Numbered from the stretch's first letter, positions 32,641 through 44,814 are shown. The stretch is DNA of 64,000 bases from Lepus europaeus (GCF_033115175.1 NC_084832.1:13071342-13135341); one strand, 5' to 3'. Notes: generated from the sequence alone by a model not told the origin. Numbers and translations: made by a program.

Positions 32641-34264
32641 GGTGCATGTTAGCATGGATATTTCTCCACGGCGGAGGGGGTAGACATTTCTTTTCCTCAC
32701 CTGTGGCTGAGGTCCCTATCCTAAAAAGGCTGATAACAGACAAGCACATCTGTGTGTTTAGCGTATGTTTTGTGTGACGCGGAGGTTTCGGGAGGAAATG
32801 AAGACCCAGAGAAACAGAAACGTCGTATTCTTGTGCTTCCTTGATGAAGACTGGGCGACACGGAAAAGCAAGGTTGGAGACGAGAGAGCGATCTCGTGGT
32901 AGAGAACTGGGGGCGGCCACAGCAAGGGCTGTTCTGCAGGGAGGGCACCTCGCGGGTGAGGGTCACGTGACCCAATTCAGTGGACAAGGTGGCGGGGACA
33001 CCCTCCTGCCTCTGCGGCTTTCTGAAATGCCAAGGTGCCGTATTTGGAAGCAGTGTGTCAGGGTCCCCACCAACCACAAACGAAGACACCCTCTGTCTAG
33101 CCAAAGAGGCAGGCGGGCAGATGGGGAACGCATGGGCTCTGTGATCTGCTGGTCGGATGGGGGAAGAGGTGTTCCAGTGGAGGGGGCGCAGGGGGTTCCT
33201 CTGCATGGCACGGGCAAGGAGCAGGGGCTTTTCAGAGGAGACTGAATGAGGGAAAGTCTTGTCGAGAGAAGCAAAGCAGGCAGAGAACACACAGGGCTCC
33301 CGGGGAGTTGTCTGGGGCCACCAGACGGTCGGTGACCCGAATGACTGCTCAAGTCCCCGCCAGCGCTGCCCTCGGCAAACAGGATTCCGGAAGAGCAGGT
33401 GGTTACAATTGTATCACCGGAATTGTAATCCTCACAAAACCCAAGTAAATCTCACCAGGAACCTTAAGAGTCGTCGGCTCTTGCATGGGCTCAGCCTTTG
33501 GCAAACAGGCACACCCAAAGAGATACTGGACAAATACATCTCATCAACCCAGGTTTACCGTAACTCTAAGAACTCAGAAGTCACAAAGGGCAGGCGGGAT
33601 TAGGACAATGAGGCTGCAGTTTTCCTTCTGTACCAACGCCAAAGCCTCTTTATGGGAGCCACTTTCTGCCCTCCTTTTGGTGTCTGGCTGATGTAGGTTA
33701 ATTTTCGCCAAGGCTGAGTCTCAAAGGCTTGAGCAGGGCCGGTGTCGCCGATTCATGACTTCAGAATGCTGCATGCAGCCAGAGATGTATTAGAAGTTCT
33801 GTGGAACGGTTTTCCTGCAGCGGCACAGACAGAGCTGCGCTCTGAGATCGCCCATCCCTCCTGCTGCTAGGATACAAAACCCTGAGTCTCACCTCCTGGG
33901 CTGCCGCGCTGGCTTTGAAAACCGCCATGCCTGTGTCTGGCCGCCTTGGGGAGGCAGAAAGAGACTGTCTGAGATGTAGGCCAAATGCAGAATAGCTAAC
34001 GACCACTCCTGGGCCTTTGCTTCCTCCCCATTACTGAGGAAGTTAGGCCGAGTGACCTCTGAAATTCCCTCTGGACCCAGAGACCAGGGGTCTCACTTTC
34101 TATCTAAATCCTTCCTCATCTCGGCACCACACTGTGCTGCCGGTCCCTCTCGTGCCCCACAGCCCGGGGGCCCTCTGCACCCCCTTCCCCTCCCTGGTCC
34201 CTTTTTCCTTTTTCCGCAGCAAGTATCCACCCTAGTTACTAGACAGTGTGCTCATTTGTGATGT
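32641..34264. other. SINE-free intergenic stretch
   Basis: About 1.6 kb without a C-repeat. The 32760-33000 part (aggaaatgaagacccagaga) may be an old LTR or internal retroelement piece, but I cannot name it. Confidence 0.4.
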
Positions 34265-34375
34265 CTTCCCAGCACGGGGAGGGTTGGGCCCTCTTTTGCC
34301 TCCTGAGCACCTGAAACAGAGCCTAGCGTGCAGTGGAGGCTCAGAGGTATTTGTTGAGTTCGACATGTTGCATCT
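34265..34375 (+). repeat. L2-like 3'-end relic
   Basis: gagcacctgaaacagagcct, ggaggctcagaggtatttgt and tgagttc follow the 3' end of L2 or MIR in the sense direction. Confidence 0.5.
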
Positions 34376-34494
34376 TGAGCCATCTTCTACCACATTCTTT
34401 CTTTCCATAATTGCCCTTGTTATTTTCATGTCGCTTGTGTGTTGATCATTGTCTTGTTCCCCCGTTTCTGTCTCTTAATTCCCTAGCGTGCCTG

Positions 34495-34925
34495 GCTGAT
34501 TAATGGCCACCAACGTCCAGAACCTGTGAGCCTGTCACTTTGCGGTGTGATCAAGTGAAGGATCTTGAAATGGGGAGATTATTGTGGATTATGTGGGTGG
34601 GCCCAGTATCATCACAGGCAGCCTTGTTCTCAGAAGCAAGCAAGCGAGGGAGGCAGGCACAGTGACCGAGCTGGGACATGGAAGCAGAGGTCAGCGAGAC
34701 ACAGGGGCGTGAGCTAAGGCCTGCAGGTGGGCTCTGCAGGCTGGAGAAGGTGAGAACCAGCTTCTCCCCTGGAATCTCCAGAGGGAATGCAGCCCGGCTC
34801 CCACATCTCGTGTTCTTCCCCCGAGTTATTCTGAACTTCCAGTGTCTGGCACTGTAAGGTGGGTTAAGCCACTAAGTTTGTGCCAATGTAGGACAGCAGC
34901 AATAGGAACCTGGGACACGCGCTAA
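34495..34925 (+). mobile_element. Ancient mammalian interspersed repeat (class uncertain)
   Basis: aaggatcttgaaatggggag, gtgggtgggccc, agcttctcccctggaatctc and ttaagccactaagtttgtgc are in the order of an old dispersed mammalian repeat ending like MaLR LTRs. I recognise the pattern but not the family name with certainty. Confidence 0.55.
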
Positions 34926-35099
34926 AGCAAATCCGTTCTAGAGTTCCTTGCTTATGAACTGGTTCTCAAAGACTGCTGTCGAGGCCACCTGTAAGCCCAG
35001 AGTGACGCTGTGTGGTTCAGATGGCCAGGAGCACTTCGGTCAGTGTTGGCCTTGGCTGTGGCCAGAGCTCCCTTCAGTCTGAAAGTGTGCAAAGAAGAA

Positions 35100-35385
35100 G
35101 GTGGGGTGGGCATTTGGCCTAGCAGTGACGATGCTGCTTAAGATGCCTGCATCCCGTGTCACAGCGCCTGGGTCTGGTTCTGTTCTTAACTGCAACTTCC
35201 TGCTAACGCATACCTGGGGAGCAGCAGCGACGGCTTAAGTAATTGGGCTCCTGCCACCCAAGTGGGAGACCTGGATTGAATTCCTGGTTTCTGGCTTCAG
35301 CTCCAGCCAGGCGCTGTTGCAGACATTTAGGGAATGAACCAACACATGGGAACTCACTCTTTCTCTCAACAAAACAAAAGAATCA
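35100..35385 (+). repeat. Diverged C-repeat SINE
   Basis: ggcatttggcctagcagtga, gcgcctgggtctggttctgt and ggaatgaaccaacacatggg outline the body; the tail is lost. Confidence 0.72.
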
Positions 35386-36563
35386 CACCAGCTAACTTAT
35401 CTGAACAAGGTAACAAGAAGAAAAGAGAACCTGCCGTCCCCTCCAAAGCTGCGGGCCCCGTATCTATATGTGCCGAGTGCGGTACCCTATGCACAGGTGC
35501 AGGTGCACGGCTGCAGGGTTGTGTGTTGGTTCCATGTCCTGTGCTGGATTAAAAGCTCCTCAAGTCCTGCCCATGTTTCATACTGAGTGGGGCCCCAGTG
35601 AGCCGCCCAGCTAACAGAGAGCCGGCAGCCTCAGGACTATGATTCCAGCAAGACGCGTAATGCCCAACCACAACATGAAGCTTTTGGCTCAGCCCCTCCG
35701 GGGGGTGTGGAATTATCTTTAATGCTCCAGACAGGAGGACTGTTGCCCAGCCTTATTACCGACCATTTTCGATGACCGTGGCAGGGCAGGCAGATGATTT
35801 GAGGATTATCCGGGCACTGACAAATCCCCTGGGCCCTGCCAATCTTATTTAGAAAAGAGTCAAATCTGTTTATGGCTGATAATAAGTGGCAAGCCCCCGG
35901 GCCTGCTTGTACATAATACGTGCCTTGCTTTGTATTTCTTCTTTTAGCAACAGGAACCAAACTTGGATTCATCCTGATAAGCCAGACGTTGGGACTTCAC
36001 GTGATCCCGCTGCTCCAAGCCATGCCTTAATCCCCCTCCGCTAGTGCTGTGCACCCTGGCCCACAACGGCATCAACCACCTGGATCGGGGGTTGCAAAGT
36101 GGTCCACCCGGCAAGGCAGCCTCATGCTCTCTCGTGTGGCTGAGACTCTCTGGCGCACTCTTCCTCATTTTTATTTGCTATTCCGAGTTTTAATTAAAGA
36201 ACAAAGTAAACTGTGGACTTGATGCTGTGAGAAGGTGAATTCCCTGCAAAGGTCATTCATCTTCATTCATCTCTGTACTTCCAGCAACAGGTGCAGTGGC
36301 TAACACATAACAGGTTCTCAAAAGCATTTGTAGGACTGTCTTGTTCATGAACTCTCATGACCGCTCCAACAGAATGTTCACAGGTATCTGAATTTTAGAT
36401 GTCATTTGGAAAACCAAATAGAGATTCATTTAAATTAGATATGGAATTCCTTTTGATTTATAAAAAATAAAATGCCATGTATAGAATTCTAAATCTATGC
36501 GTACTGTTAATATTTGATCTTGGGGGAAATATCCTGACCTGTCCACTCAACAGATGGACTTGG
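35386..36563. other. SINE-poor block, candidate conserved non-coding DNA
   Basis: About 1.2 kb with no C-repeat. 35690-35990 has the look of a conserved element: A/T-rich homeobox-type cores (aattatctttaatgctccag; tttatggctgataataagtg) with low CpG and no long open frame. One L2/MIR scrap is at 36268. Confidence 0.4.
36268..36335 (+). repeat. L2/MIR 3'-end relic
   Basis: gtacttccagcaacaggtgc then acacataacaggttctcaaa matches the L2/MIR terminus that normally ends in a ctcaataaatg-like sequence. Confidence 0.45.
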
Positions 36564-36868
36564 GGGACTGGCGCTGTGGTGCAGCAGGTTAAAGCCCTGG
36601 CCTGCAGGGCCAGCATCCCATTTGGGTGCTGGTTCGAGTCCCGGCTGCCCTGTATCCAATCCAGCTTTCTGCCATGGCCTGGGAAAGCAGCAGGGGAGGG
36701 CCCCAGTGCTTGGGCCCCTGCACCCACATGGGAAACCTGGAAAAAGCTCCTGGCTTTGAATCTGCCTAGCTCTGGCAAATGAAGCCATCTGGAGAGTAAG
36801 CCAATGGGTGGAAGACCTCTGTCTCTACCTCTGTCACTCAGCCTTTCAAATAAATAAAATAAATCTGA
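36564..36868 (+). repeat. C-repeat SINE
   Basis: Complete plus copy with an intact B box (gctggttcgagtcccggctg) and tail aaataaataaaataaatctg. Confidence 0.9.
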
Positions 36869-37165
36869 CAGAGATTGGACTCAGGAAGTGCAGACTTTAT
36901 TATTGGTCTGGTAAGATCAGGGTCTGATGAGCAGGCACACCCAGAGCAGTGACAGCAAGCCACTTGCATCCTAACACACAGGTCCCTCCCTGGTTCCTCA
37001 CTGCCCGAGTACTATGGCTGGTGTACAGTTTTCCTGCATGTCACCCAGGTTACAAAGTTACCTTCCCCTCCCTTCTCTGTACTTTAACTGCCTCTTGTTA
37101 GTTGGCTACTCCCTAGCATCCTGTCTGCCTAGTGAGTTTTGCTACAACTGCAAGTGAGCTAACAG
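36869..37165 (-). mobile_element. Candidate solo LTR, minus orientation
   Basis: Read on the minus strand this ends in an AATAAA-type signal (about 36897-36902) followed by a short segment ending CA at a SINE boundary, with a possible TG start near 37162. That is the shape of an ERV LTR R-U5 end. No clear TSD was found, so this is tentative. Confidence 0.3.
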
Positions 37166-39737
37166 TAAATTTCCATTCTGTATTGAACATGGGCTACCGT
37201 TTTCTTACCATCCAATCCATAATATTGCCAAGAGTGTGATTGTTATTTTGAAGTGTCAGCACACACAAAAAACTTTCAAGCATAAGTTAATGTCTCACTT
37301 AGCAGGATCTGCCCGGCTTTGGTCTTTTGGTTACTTCTGTCTGCAAGTTGCAGAAATCCTGGCCCCAAGCCCTGGGCTAACAGACACTGCTGCCCACCTC
37401 TATTGCTCCTGCTACTCTGGGGACCTGTTAATCCCGGCCTGGGGAAGCAGACTGTCACTGGGACCCCGACTCAGCCTTGCGCATCTCCTCCAACTTCAGT
37501 CTAATTTTCTGCCTAATGAAACAACACCGTTAGGATCCAACTCGCCAAACAGGCCCCAGCTGGAGGGTTTCCTTAGGATTAAAGAATGGTTTTAGAATTT
37601 CTTGGGTATACAGGCCAAACTGTTAAACATCTATTTCTCCATTAAAAAAAAAAAAAAAAAGCCCACTAGTATTATGTAGGTATATCACAGTATTATGATA
37701 TTATGTAGGTAATATCATAAGTTTATTATAGACAAATTAATACCTACAGAAATGAATAAGAGACTGGAGAGAAAGTTAACAGCCAAGGGTACCTGATAAT
37801 ATTCCATTACCATCCTTATAGAAATGTCTTCATCACTTTTCTCTGTGTGTGTGTAAGTCTTGAAAAGCAGACACATACAATTCGCCACACAAATAACACC
37901 ACATTGACAAACTGTTAGGAACTTGTTTCCCCCAAACCCAGTAAGTCTCTGAAACATATTTTAATAGGTTATGCGGTAAACTCCAACACACATGGGGATA
38001 TTCAGATTTTTGTGGCAAAGAAAAGAAACAAGATGCCTATTATTGCCAGAACACTACACATAAGTCCAGAGGAAAGAGCCTATGGAAGTTGGGGGAAGGA
38101 ATTCAGAGTTCAGTTCAGAGGAGCAAATTTCCTTTAATTCAAACTTTTTCCTTCAGTAAACTTTGAAAATTATTTTCACACCATACAATTTTGTAAGAAT
38201 ATTGTTAGGAAGTTCGTCTATTGTCAGGCAGTCCTCAGCTTAAAGTTTGCAAAATCTAGGGTTTTTTCTTCTTTTTCTTCTCCATTTTTTAAAAAGCCTT
38301 TTAACTTATTGACCCTGGTATTTTTGCTACATCCATTGCTAGGATCAAATCATCATACTTTTCAAAAGCGTTCCTTTAACCCGAGGTCAAACAAATGTGA
38401 AAACGAGGAAGTTATAAAAAGACTAAAATCTAGAACACCCATAACCCTGATGTACTTTATCCAAATTTTTAAAACTTTGAAGTGCACTGAATACAGACAG
38501 AATGGAGGGCTTTTATTTTTTTTTCCAGCCAGAGAAGCCACACACACAAAAAGAATAAAAAAAGCCTCTCTCTCCCATTTCTGCAGTGAAGGGGGAGAAC
38601 AAGGAAGTGGGGAGGAACCAAGTCAAGCCAACAAAAATAAATGCTGGCCATTGTTTATTGAGAAAGCAATTCCTTGAGATATTTTTCTTCAAGAGCTAAA
38701 GGAAAAAAACAAAAAAACAAAAAAACACCAAGAGGATCCCTGTCTCAGTTTATTTCCGAGCAGAGAAATCCTTTAACATTTGTTTATTCTGTAAAACCCA
38801 CTGATAAGAAGTGGACCCAGACAACTCCTCCCTTCTTTGTGTAGTGCAATTGCTGGGTGAGGCTTTGTCAGGCCTGCAGGTGGAAGAGAGTTTGCTCCCT
38901 AGAATTGCCCAACCTTGTCCAGCTTCTGTAAGATTCTCAAGCTCCAAGAACTGAGTCCTACAAATGCAAAGGGGTGGGGAGAGGGTTGGGTGGGCGGGAG
39001 GGGGTGAGACCAGACAATGGGGATTCTGAAGTCCAGGCCGTGGAGTTCAGACTCGACCCTCTGTGTGGCTGTTGAGTTGATAAGGGCAGTCCCCCTCCTG
39101 CCTCCACTCCAGGTCTGCTTACCTTGATGGTAAGCTCGGTCAGTGACTACGTAAGCCCCAACTCTATCTTGTAAGTTTCTGGTCGCCTGCGGCCACCACC
39201 GTAAAGAGCGTGTCTTGCCGAGCCCATCCTAGCGTCCAGGGTGAGAGCCAGGGAGCAGAGCTGCCCCACAGGCCCCGGTCCCCAGGCCCCCAGGCCCCCA
39301 GGCCCACAACCCAGCCCCAGCCAGATCCGTGCACGCACTCACAGTGAGGAGCATCTGTTGGGTTAAGCCCCTGCGTTCTGTTATGCTGCACTGTTGTGGA
39401 AACACAAATGGGCGCAACTTTTAAGCAAAAAGAATTGACTATTTTTTTAAAAAACCTGTATCATCCTAGAGTGGCTGTGTCTAGGATGGACTGCAGTGGG
39501 AAGACAGTTTCACAGGGCTGGCACCAGGCAATGAGCCCAGGCCAGGGTGGAGAGGAAAGAGACCCTCGAGGGCTTGGGTTCCAGGACCAAAGGATGGCTG
39601 AGTCAATGGAAGACGACACCAAGACGTCACCAAGAAGGTGACAACTTGTGGAGGCCTTGAACTTTGCATGTGACTTTAGGAAGAAGAGTGAGCTTAGCTG
39701 GTGCCACGGCGGGCTTAGAGTGATGGTGGTATAAACT

Positions 39738-39880
39738 AATGGCCGGGTGGTATAGTGGGCAAGGTGCTGGCTTTCACACAGACCTGGCTGCTAGTCCTGG
39801 CTTGGCCTCTTCCAGGCTGTCGGGTTTTCCCAAGCGCCCTCTGAGCCTCAGTGTCCTCGCCCGTGACAGTCCCTAGGGCT
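39738..39880 (+). repeat. MIR SINE relic in a SINE-poor block
   Basis: ggtatagtgggcaaggtgct, cagacctggctgctagtcct and ctgagcctcagtgtcctc follow MIR from its tRNA-like head into the core. It is the only clear SINE between 36869 and 40284. Confidence 0.7.
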
Positions 39881-40284
39881 GGAAGGACTGTGGTGCCACA
39901 CAGTGGGAGGGCATGGGGGTAGGGCAGCTGTGGTGTGCGGTCTGCCCAGTGTCTGTCCCCTGGATAGAGCTGGCGGGGCCATCACTGGCATGACCCACAG
40001 ACAGAGGCAGATGTGGGCAAATGGCACAGCCAGGCAGTCCATTTTGGGGACGCAGATCTGATCGTTCAGTGAGAACGAGTCTCTCGTGACATCAAGAGGA
40101 AGATGGGCCCCTCGGTGGCTGTGGAAAAGAGAGAGACACGGGCTAACACGGGGAAGCGAGGGTGAGAGACAGAGAGAGGCGGAGAGAGAACCTTAACGAT
40201 ATATTTGAACCTTTAGAGCCAACAAATGCCGCTCATCGGACTTGCCAGCTATGTGGACTAACTCTGTATGTGTTTATTATTATT

Positions 40285-40560
40285 AATTTATGTTCATTTA
40301 TTTGAAAGAGACAGGGAAAGAGATCTTCCCTCTGTTGGCTCTTTCCTAAAATGCCTGCAACAGCCAGGGCAGGGCCAGGCTGCAGCCGGGAGCCCAGCAC
40401 CCAATCTGGGTCTCCTGGGTCTCCTACACAAGCGACGGGGACCCAAGTGCTGGAGCCATCCTCCACCACCTCCCACCATGCACGCTAACAGAAGGCTGGA
40501 CTGGAGGCAGAGGAACCAGGGCTGGCTTTGATCAGGGGTGGGGCATCCCAAGTGTCCATT
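40285..40560 (-). repeat. C-repeat SINE
   Basis: ttaatttatgttcatttatt to the head region near ggggtggggcatcccaagtg; diverged, with the head eroded. It closes the SINE-poor block on its right. Confidence 0.75.
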
Positions 40561-40904
40561 CAATCCCTGTGCAAAATGCTCGCCCTCTACGTATGCTTTA
40601 ATTAGGATGTCTGAATTGGAATCTTGGCTCTAGCAGCCAAGAGTCCTGGTTCAGCAGGTATTCAAGCAATCATAGCTAATTGACATTCACTGGGCAATGG
40701 GCCCCTTATAGCTGCCCGACGCACAGTCCCTTCTTCCGATAAACACCCGGAAGTCATGCGGTAGGGAAAGTATGAAGACATCTGAGTCACCCAAGTGGAT
40801 GTAGATTCACAGGCCGGTGAAAGGAGATACGCAAGCATCCAGCACGTGAGGACAGTCTACAAAAGCCATACTCGTGAAAACAAGGTGCTGTCGGCAGAGG
40901 AACA

Positions 40905-41221
40905 AGTAAACCACCCAGCCTCCGCCTGCTGCCCTGGCATCCCATGCAGGCACCGGTTTGAGTCCCAGCTGCTCCACTTCTGATCCAGCTCCCTGCAAAA
41001 GGCCTGGGAAAGCAGTGAAAGGGGGCCTTGCAAGTCCGTGGGCCCCTGCACTCACGTGGGAGATCTGGATGAAGCTCTTGGCTCCTGGCTTTGGATGGGC
41101 CCAGTTCTAGCTGGTTCTGCCACCTGGGGAATGAACCAGCGGATAGAAGACCTTTCTCTCTGTTTCTCCCTCTGTCTGTACCTCTGCCTCTCAAATAAAT
41201 AAATAAATCTTTATTTAAAAA
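40905..41221 (+). repeat. C-repeat SINE
   Basis: Head altered (aagtaaaccacccagcctcc), body and B box good, tail aaataaataaataaatcttt. Confidence 0.85.
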
Positions 41222-41549
41222 CAGAAAAGAGTGGAGATCTCAAAAGCAGATCTGCTGGTGAATGCCAGGCACCGCCCCAGCCCTGTGGGGAAAGGGCGGG
41301 CTGGCTGCCGGGCAGTGCTGGTAAAACTGGCTCACTTACACACGGAAAGAAACGCGACACCCAAAGCCAATCTTAGATCATCTCAAGTCTAACTGTGAAG
41401 GTCAAAATACAAAACCAACAGGAAAACAAAATTGTCACACGTGACTTTTTCATCTTGACGTTGGGAAGAACTCCTTACATCAACTTTGCTGTGAGGCCAA
41501 AAAAAAAAAAAGGATTTAAACCATCAAAATTAAATTGGTAAACAAAGAA

Positions 41550-41692
41550 CACCAGCTCTCTGCTATGGCCTGGGATAGCGGCAGAGGATGGCCCAGGTCT
41601 TTGGGCCCCTGCACCTACATGGGAGACCCAGAAGAGGCTCCTGGCTCCTGGCTTTGGATCAGCGCAGCTCTGGCCATGGCGGCCATTTGGGT
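41550..41692 (+). repeat. C-repeat SINE fragment (central part)
   Basis: Only caccagctctctgctatggc through catggcggccatttgg is present, with neither head nor tail. Confidence 0.75.
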
Positions 41693-41744
41693 GGTGGTGG
41701 CTGGCACAGTGCAGATAATGTCCAAATCCAACAAGGAATTACAT

Positions 41745-41970
41745 CTAGAACAGATCATCAAACCATGACCCACATGCCAAGTTCAGCTCTGACATCTATT
41801 TTTATAAATAAAGTTTTATCAGAACATGGCCGCCCTGCCCATTCATTATATACCGTGGATGGCTGTAGTTCAGCTACAATGGTGGAGCTGAGTTGGTACA
41901 GCAGAGGACATCCAAAATATTTACTGTCTGGGCCCTTTCCAGACGAAAGTTTATCAACACCTTATCTAGA
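41745..41970 (+). mobile_element. Old DNA-transposon-like repeat
   Basis: ataaataaagttttatcaga, catggccgccctgcccattc and caaaatatttactgtctggg resemble a well-spread mammalian repeat, probably hAT-type. It sits between two L1 pieces. Family assignment is from memory only. Confidence 0.4.
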
Positions 41971-42482
41971 CTACACAAGGAAACCATCTGAAGTCTCAGG
42001 AATTCAGCAGAAAAATGAGTCAAAGATCTAAGAGGGAAAATATGAAAAGATGCCAGAAGTGCAATTGTACGAGACCCCATTTCACCACCACACAGAAAAA
42101 CTAGAAAAATCAGAGGCTGCAACTGCTGACAAGGACGCAGGAAAGCAAATATCACGACGCGGCACAGATAGGTGTGCAGGCAACGTGGGGAGTCTGGGCC
42201 CTCACAGGTGCACACCCCAGGCCCAGCACTCCCACTCCAGGCCTAATGCTGAGAAACCAACAGCCAGGTCTATACGGGGACGTGCATCCGGGCAGTCCAG
42301 GGCGGCTCCCGCGGGAGCCAGCTTCACGCTACTCAGTGGAGGGAAGGATGAATAGGCCGTGTGTGCTTGGGCCATGGTGTATTGGGGGGAAGGCGGTAGC
42401 TAGAAGCATTGGAGAAAAGGCACATAGAGAGACGTGGACAGGAAGGGAGGCAGCCCAACACTTCATGTGTGTGTGTGTGTGT

Positions 42483-42565
42483 GGACACTTCAAAATGTTC
42501 ATAAAAATGGAATTCAAAATATGTGTTTACTTTGCTGCAAAAAGTTTACAATCCACACATATAAG
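42483..42565. mobile_element. Mariner/MITE-like fragment
   Basis: ggacacttcaaaatgttcat, aaaaatggaattcaaaatat and gctgcaaaaagtttacaatc correspond to one arm and the centre of the short inverted-repeat family. A second copy starts directly after it. Confidence 0.5.
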
Positions 42566-43078
42566 GGGTCTTTAAAGAGTTCATGAAAAAAATGTATATT
42601 AAGGGGCCAGCGCTGTGGCGCAGCAGGTTAAAGCCCTGGCTTGAAGTGCCGGCATCCCATATGGGCGCCCAGTTCGAGTCCCGGCTGTTCCATTTCTGAT
42701 CCAGCTCTGTGCTGTGGCCTGGGAAAGCAGTGGAGGATGGCCCAAGTCCTTGGGAGACCACGTGGTAGACCCGGAAGAAGCTCCTGGCTTTGGATCGGTA
42801 CAGCTCTGGCTGTTGTGGCGAACCAGCGGATGGAAGACTCCCTCCCCCCCCGCCTTTCTCTCTGTGTAACTCTTTCAAATAAATAAATAAAAATATTTAA
42901 AAAAAAAAAAGAAAATACCTATTGCACCTGAATTCCATCTATAAATAAGTTAGGGAGAATTAAATCTTAAAAAAAGAAATTTATATTAAAAACCTGGGCA
43001 TGGGTTTCAAAAATTGTTTTGGACCAAAATAAACTTATCTTTTAATTCTGTTTTCCATGACCTTTTTGAAGTATCTTT
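42566..43078. mobile_element. Mariner/MITE-like element split by a SINE
   Basis: The left end (ggggtctttaaagagttcat) is at 42569-42602. The rest (gggtttcaaaaattgttttg; ctgttttccatgaccttttt) is at 42980-43078. A SINE with extra 3' sequence sits between, flanked by matching aaatNtatattaa. Confidence 0.65.
42603..42979 (+). repeat. C-repeat SINE with apparent 3' extra sequence
   Basis: SINE body at 42603-42910 ends in poly(A). A further 69 bp of unrelated sequence ends in a second A-rich tail (aaatcttaaaaaaag), and only then comes the TSD-like aaatttatattaa, matching aaatgtatattaa before the SINE. Confidence 0.8.
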
Positions 43079-43128
43079 GTATAATAATGCTATGTTTGTA
43101 CATATAATACAAGCACAAAACAATTCTA

Positions 43129-43470
43129 GGGGCCGGCACTGTGGTGGAGCCGGTAAAGCCACTCCCTGTGACACCAGCACCCCATATGGGGTGCTGGTTT
43201 GAGTACCGGCTGCTCCATTTTCAATCCAGCTCCTTACTAATGACCTGGGAAAGCAGTGGGAGATGGCCCAAATTTGGGCCCCTGCCACCCACATGGGAGA
43301 CCTGGAAGAAACTCCTGGCTCCTGGCTTCAGCCAGGCCCAGCCCTGGCCATTGCAGCCATCTGGGGGAATGAAGCAGTGGATGGAAGATCTCTCGCTGTC
43401 TCTCCATCTCTGTAACTCTGACTCTCAAATAAATAAATAAACCTTAAAAAAGAAAAAGGAAAAAAAAAAA
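43129..43470 (+). repeat. C-repeat SINE
   Basis: ggggccggcactgtggtgga to aaataaataaataaacctta plus an A-rich run; complete. Confidence 0.88.
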
Positions 43471-43915
43471 AAAAAGAAAACCAAACAATGCAATGTTTCT
43501 CAAGATGCTGGGCATCTGCCTTGGTCTGTTTCGTGCTGTTCTAACGCAACACAGGACACTGGAAGACGTGACCAGCTCCTGTCTGCGGGCGCCTTGACCA
43601 CGAGATGGACAGGAAATCGGGGTTGGCTGCCAAGAACCGAAAGAAAACACGAGAACCCAGCATGCAGATCCCCTGGGGCAACCAGACCGAGGAGCAGGCA
43701 GCAGTGCTGAGGAGAAGCTGAACCAGGGCTGCCCACGCGGGAGTGGGAGCTCCCGGAGCCAGCCCAGAGCCCAGGGGAGCTGCGGGGAGCGCCTGCTCGT
43801 CCTGAGGAACATTCTAAACCCAGGCAGCCTTGCTGTTGGGCGGTTTCCTGTCTTCCCTGCTTCTCACTGCTTTTCCTTCCTCTTCCGTGGAAACAGCTAT
43901 TATATTCTCTATCTC

Positions 43916-43935
43916 CACACACACACACACACACG
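43916..43935 (+). repeat. (CA)n microsatellite
   Basis: About nine to ten CA units in single-copy sequence. Confidence 0.85.
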
Positions 43936-44195
43936 GACATGTGTATTTCTCTCTATATACATTTTTCCTGATTGTAGGACATGCACATACTCAGCATTTC
44001 TTTACAAAAATGAAGCAGAAGGAAGTCACTGCTCCTCACAGCCTGGAGGGGCCTCCCCGACACACCTCCATGTAGCTCCATCCATCAGACGGGGCGTTTA
44101 ATGAATGAATGAACACCACAGACAAGTAGGAATGAGCCAGGAAGGGGCACAGTGAAGACGCCTCTGGGAAGGCAGGAGAATTGAGACAGTGCCTG

Positions 44196-44531
44196 GGGGC
44201 CAGCGCTGTGGCACAGCAGGTTAAAGCCCTTGCCTGAAGCGCTGGCCTCCCATATGGGTGCCGGTTCTGGTCCTGGCTGCTCCTCTTCCAATCCAGCTCT
44301 CTGCTATGGCCTGGGATAGCAGTAGAAGATGGTCCAGGTCCTTGGGCCCCTGCACCCACATGGGAGACCCAGAAGAGGCTCCTGGCTCCTAGCTTTGGAT
44401 CTGCGCAGTTCTGACCACTGTGGCCATTTGGGGAGTGAACCAGAGGATGGAAGACCTCTCTCTCTGTCTCTACCTCTCTCTGTAACTCTGTCTTTCAAAT
44501 AAATAAAATAAATCTTTAAAAAAAAAAAAAC
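44196..44531 (+). repeat. C-repeat SINE
   Basis: gggggccagcgctgtggcac to aaataaataaaataaatctt and poly(A). Possible short TSD cctg on both sides only. Confidence 0.9.
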
Positions 44532-44814
44532 CTGCATGTTGCAGGCACCACTGGATTCAAACTTTGGCTCCTAGACATTAGGGGGCACCAAACTTATCAC
44601 GACAGCTTCTTAAAACCCAGGGTGCTGGGCCCCACCCACGGAGTTCCTGACGCAGGCCTGAGACATGGCCTAGGAATCTGCATTCCACCACGTCCTTGTG
44701 TGACACTGACAGCGCTGGTCAAGGGACTCCACGGAGGGCCACCAAAATGTCAGGGAGCAGCTACAGCAGAAAGTAATGGACAGATCGATAAACTGATTCC
44801 GTTTAATTATTTTA

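Larger units (their letters stand above)
36869..40284. other. 3.4-kb SINE-poor block
   Basis: The longest C-repeat-free interval in the window, although C-repeats otherwise occur about every 0.8 kb. It holds one MIR relic and a doubtful LTR. The centre (37600-38760) is AT-rich. No coding exon recognised. Confidence 0.45.
41320..42300 (+). mobile_element. Decayed L1 pieces around a SINE fragment
   Basis: 41320-41535 (ctcacttacacacggaaaga; cacgtgactttttcatcttg) and 41990-42300 (agaccccatttcaccaccac; aggcctaatgctgagaaacc) resemble successive parts of L1 ORF2/3'UTR. Between them lie a SINE fragment and a different old repeat. Divergence is high. Confidence 0.45.

Noticed and set aside
32841..33290. 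Open frames of 134 and 189 codons on opposite strands
   Set aside because: Mutually exclusive, no domain recognised, no splice context. Judged chance.
37236..37595. 119-codon open frame in the SINE-poor block
   Set aside because: No protein family recognised. It could be real only if transcript evidence appears.
43480..43860. Possible old retroelement (ctgttctaacgcaacacagg)
   Set aside because: A faint resemblance to known mammalian repeats, too weak to name.
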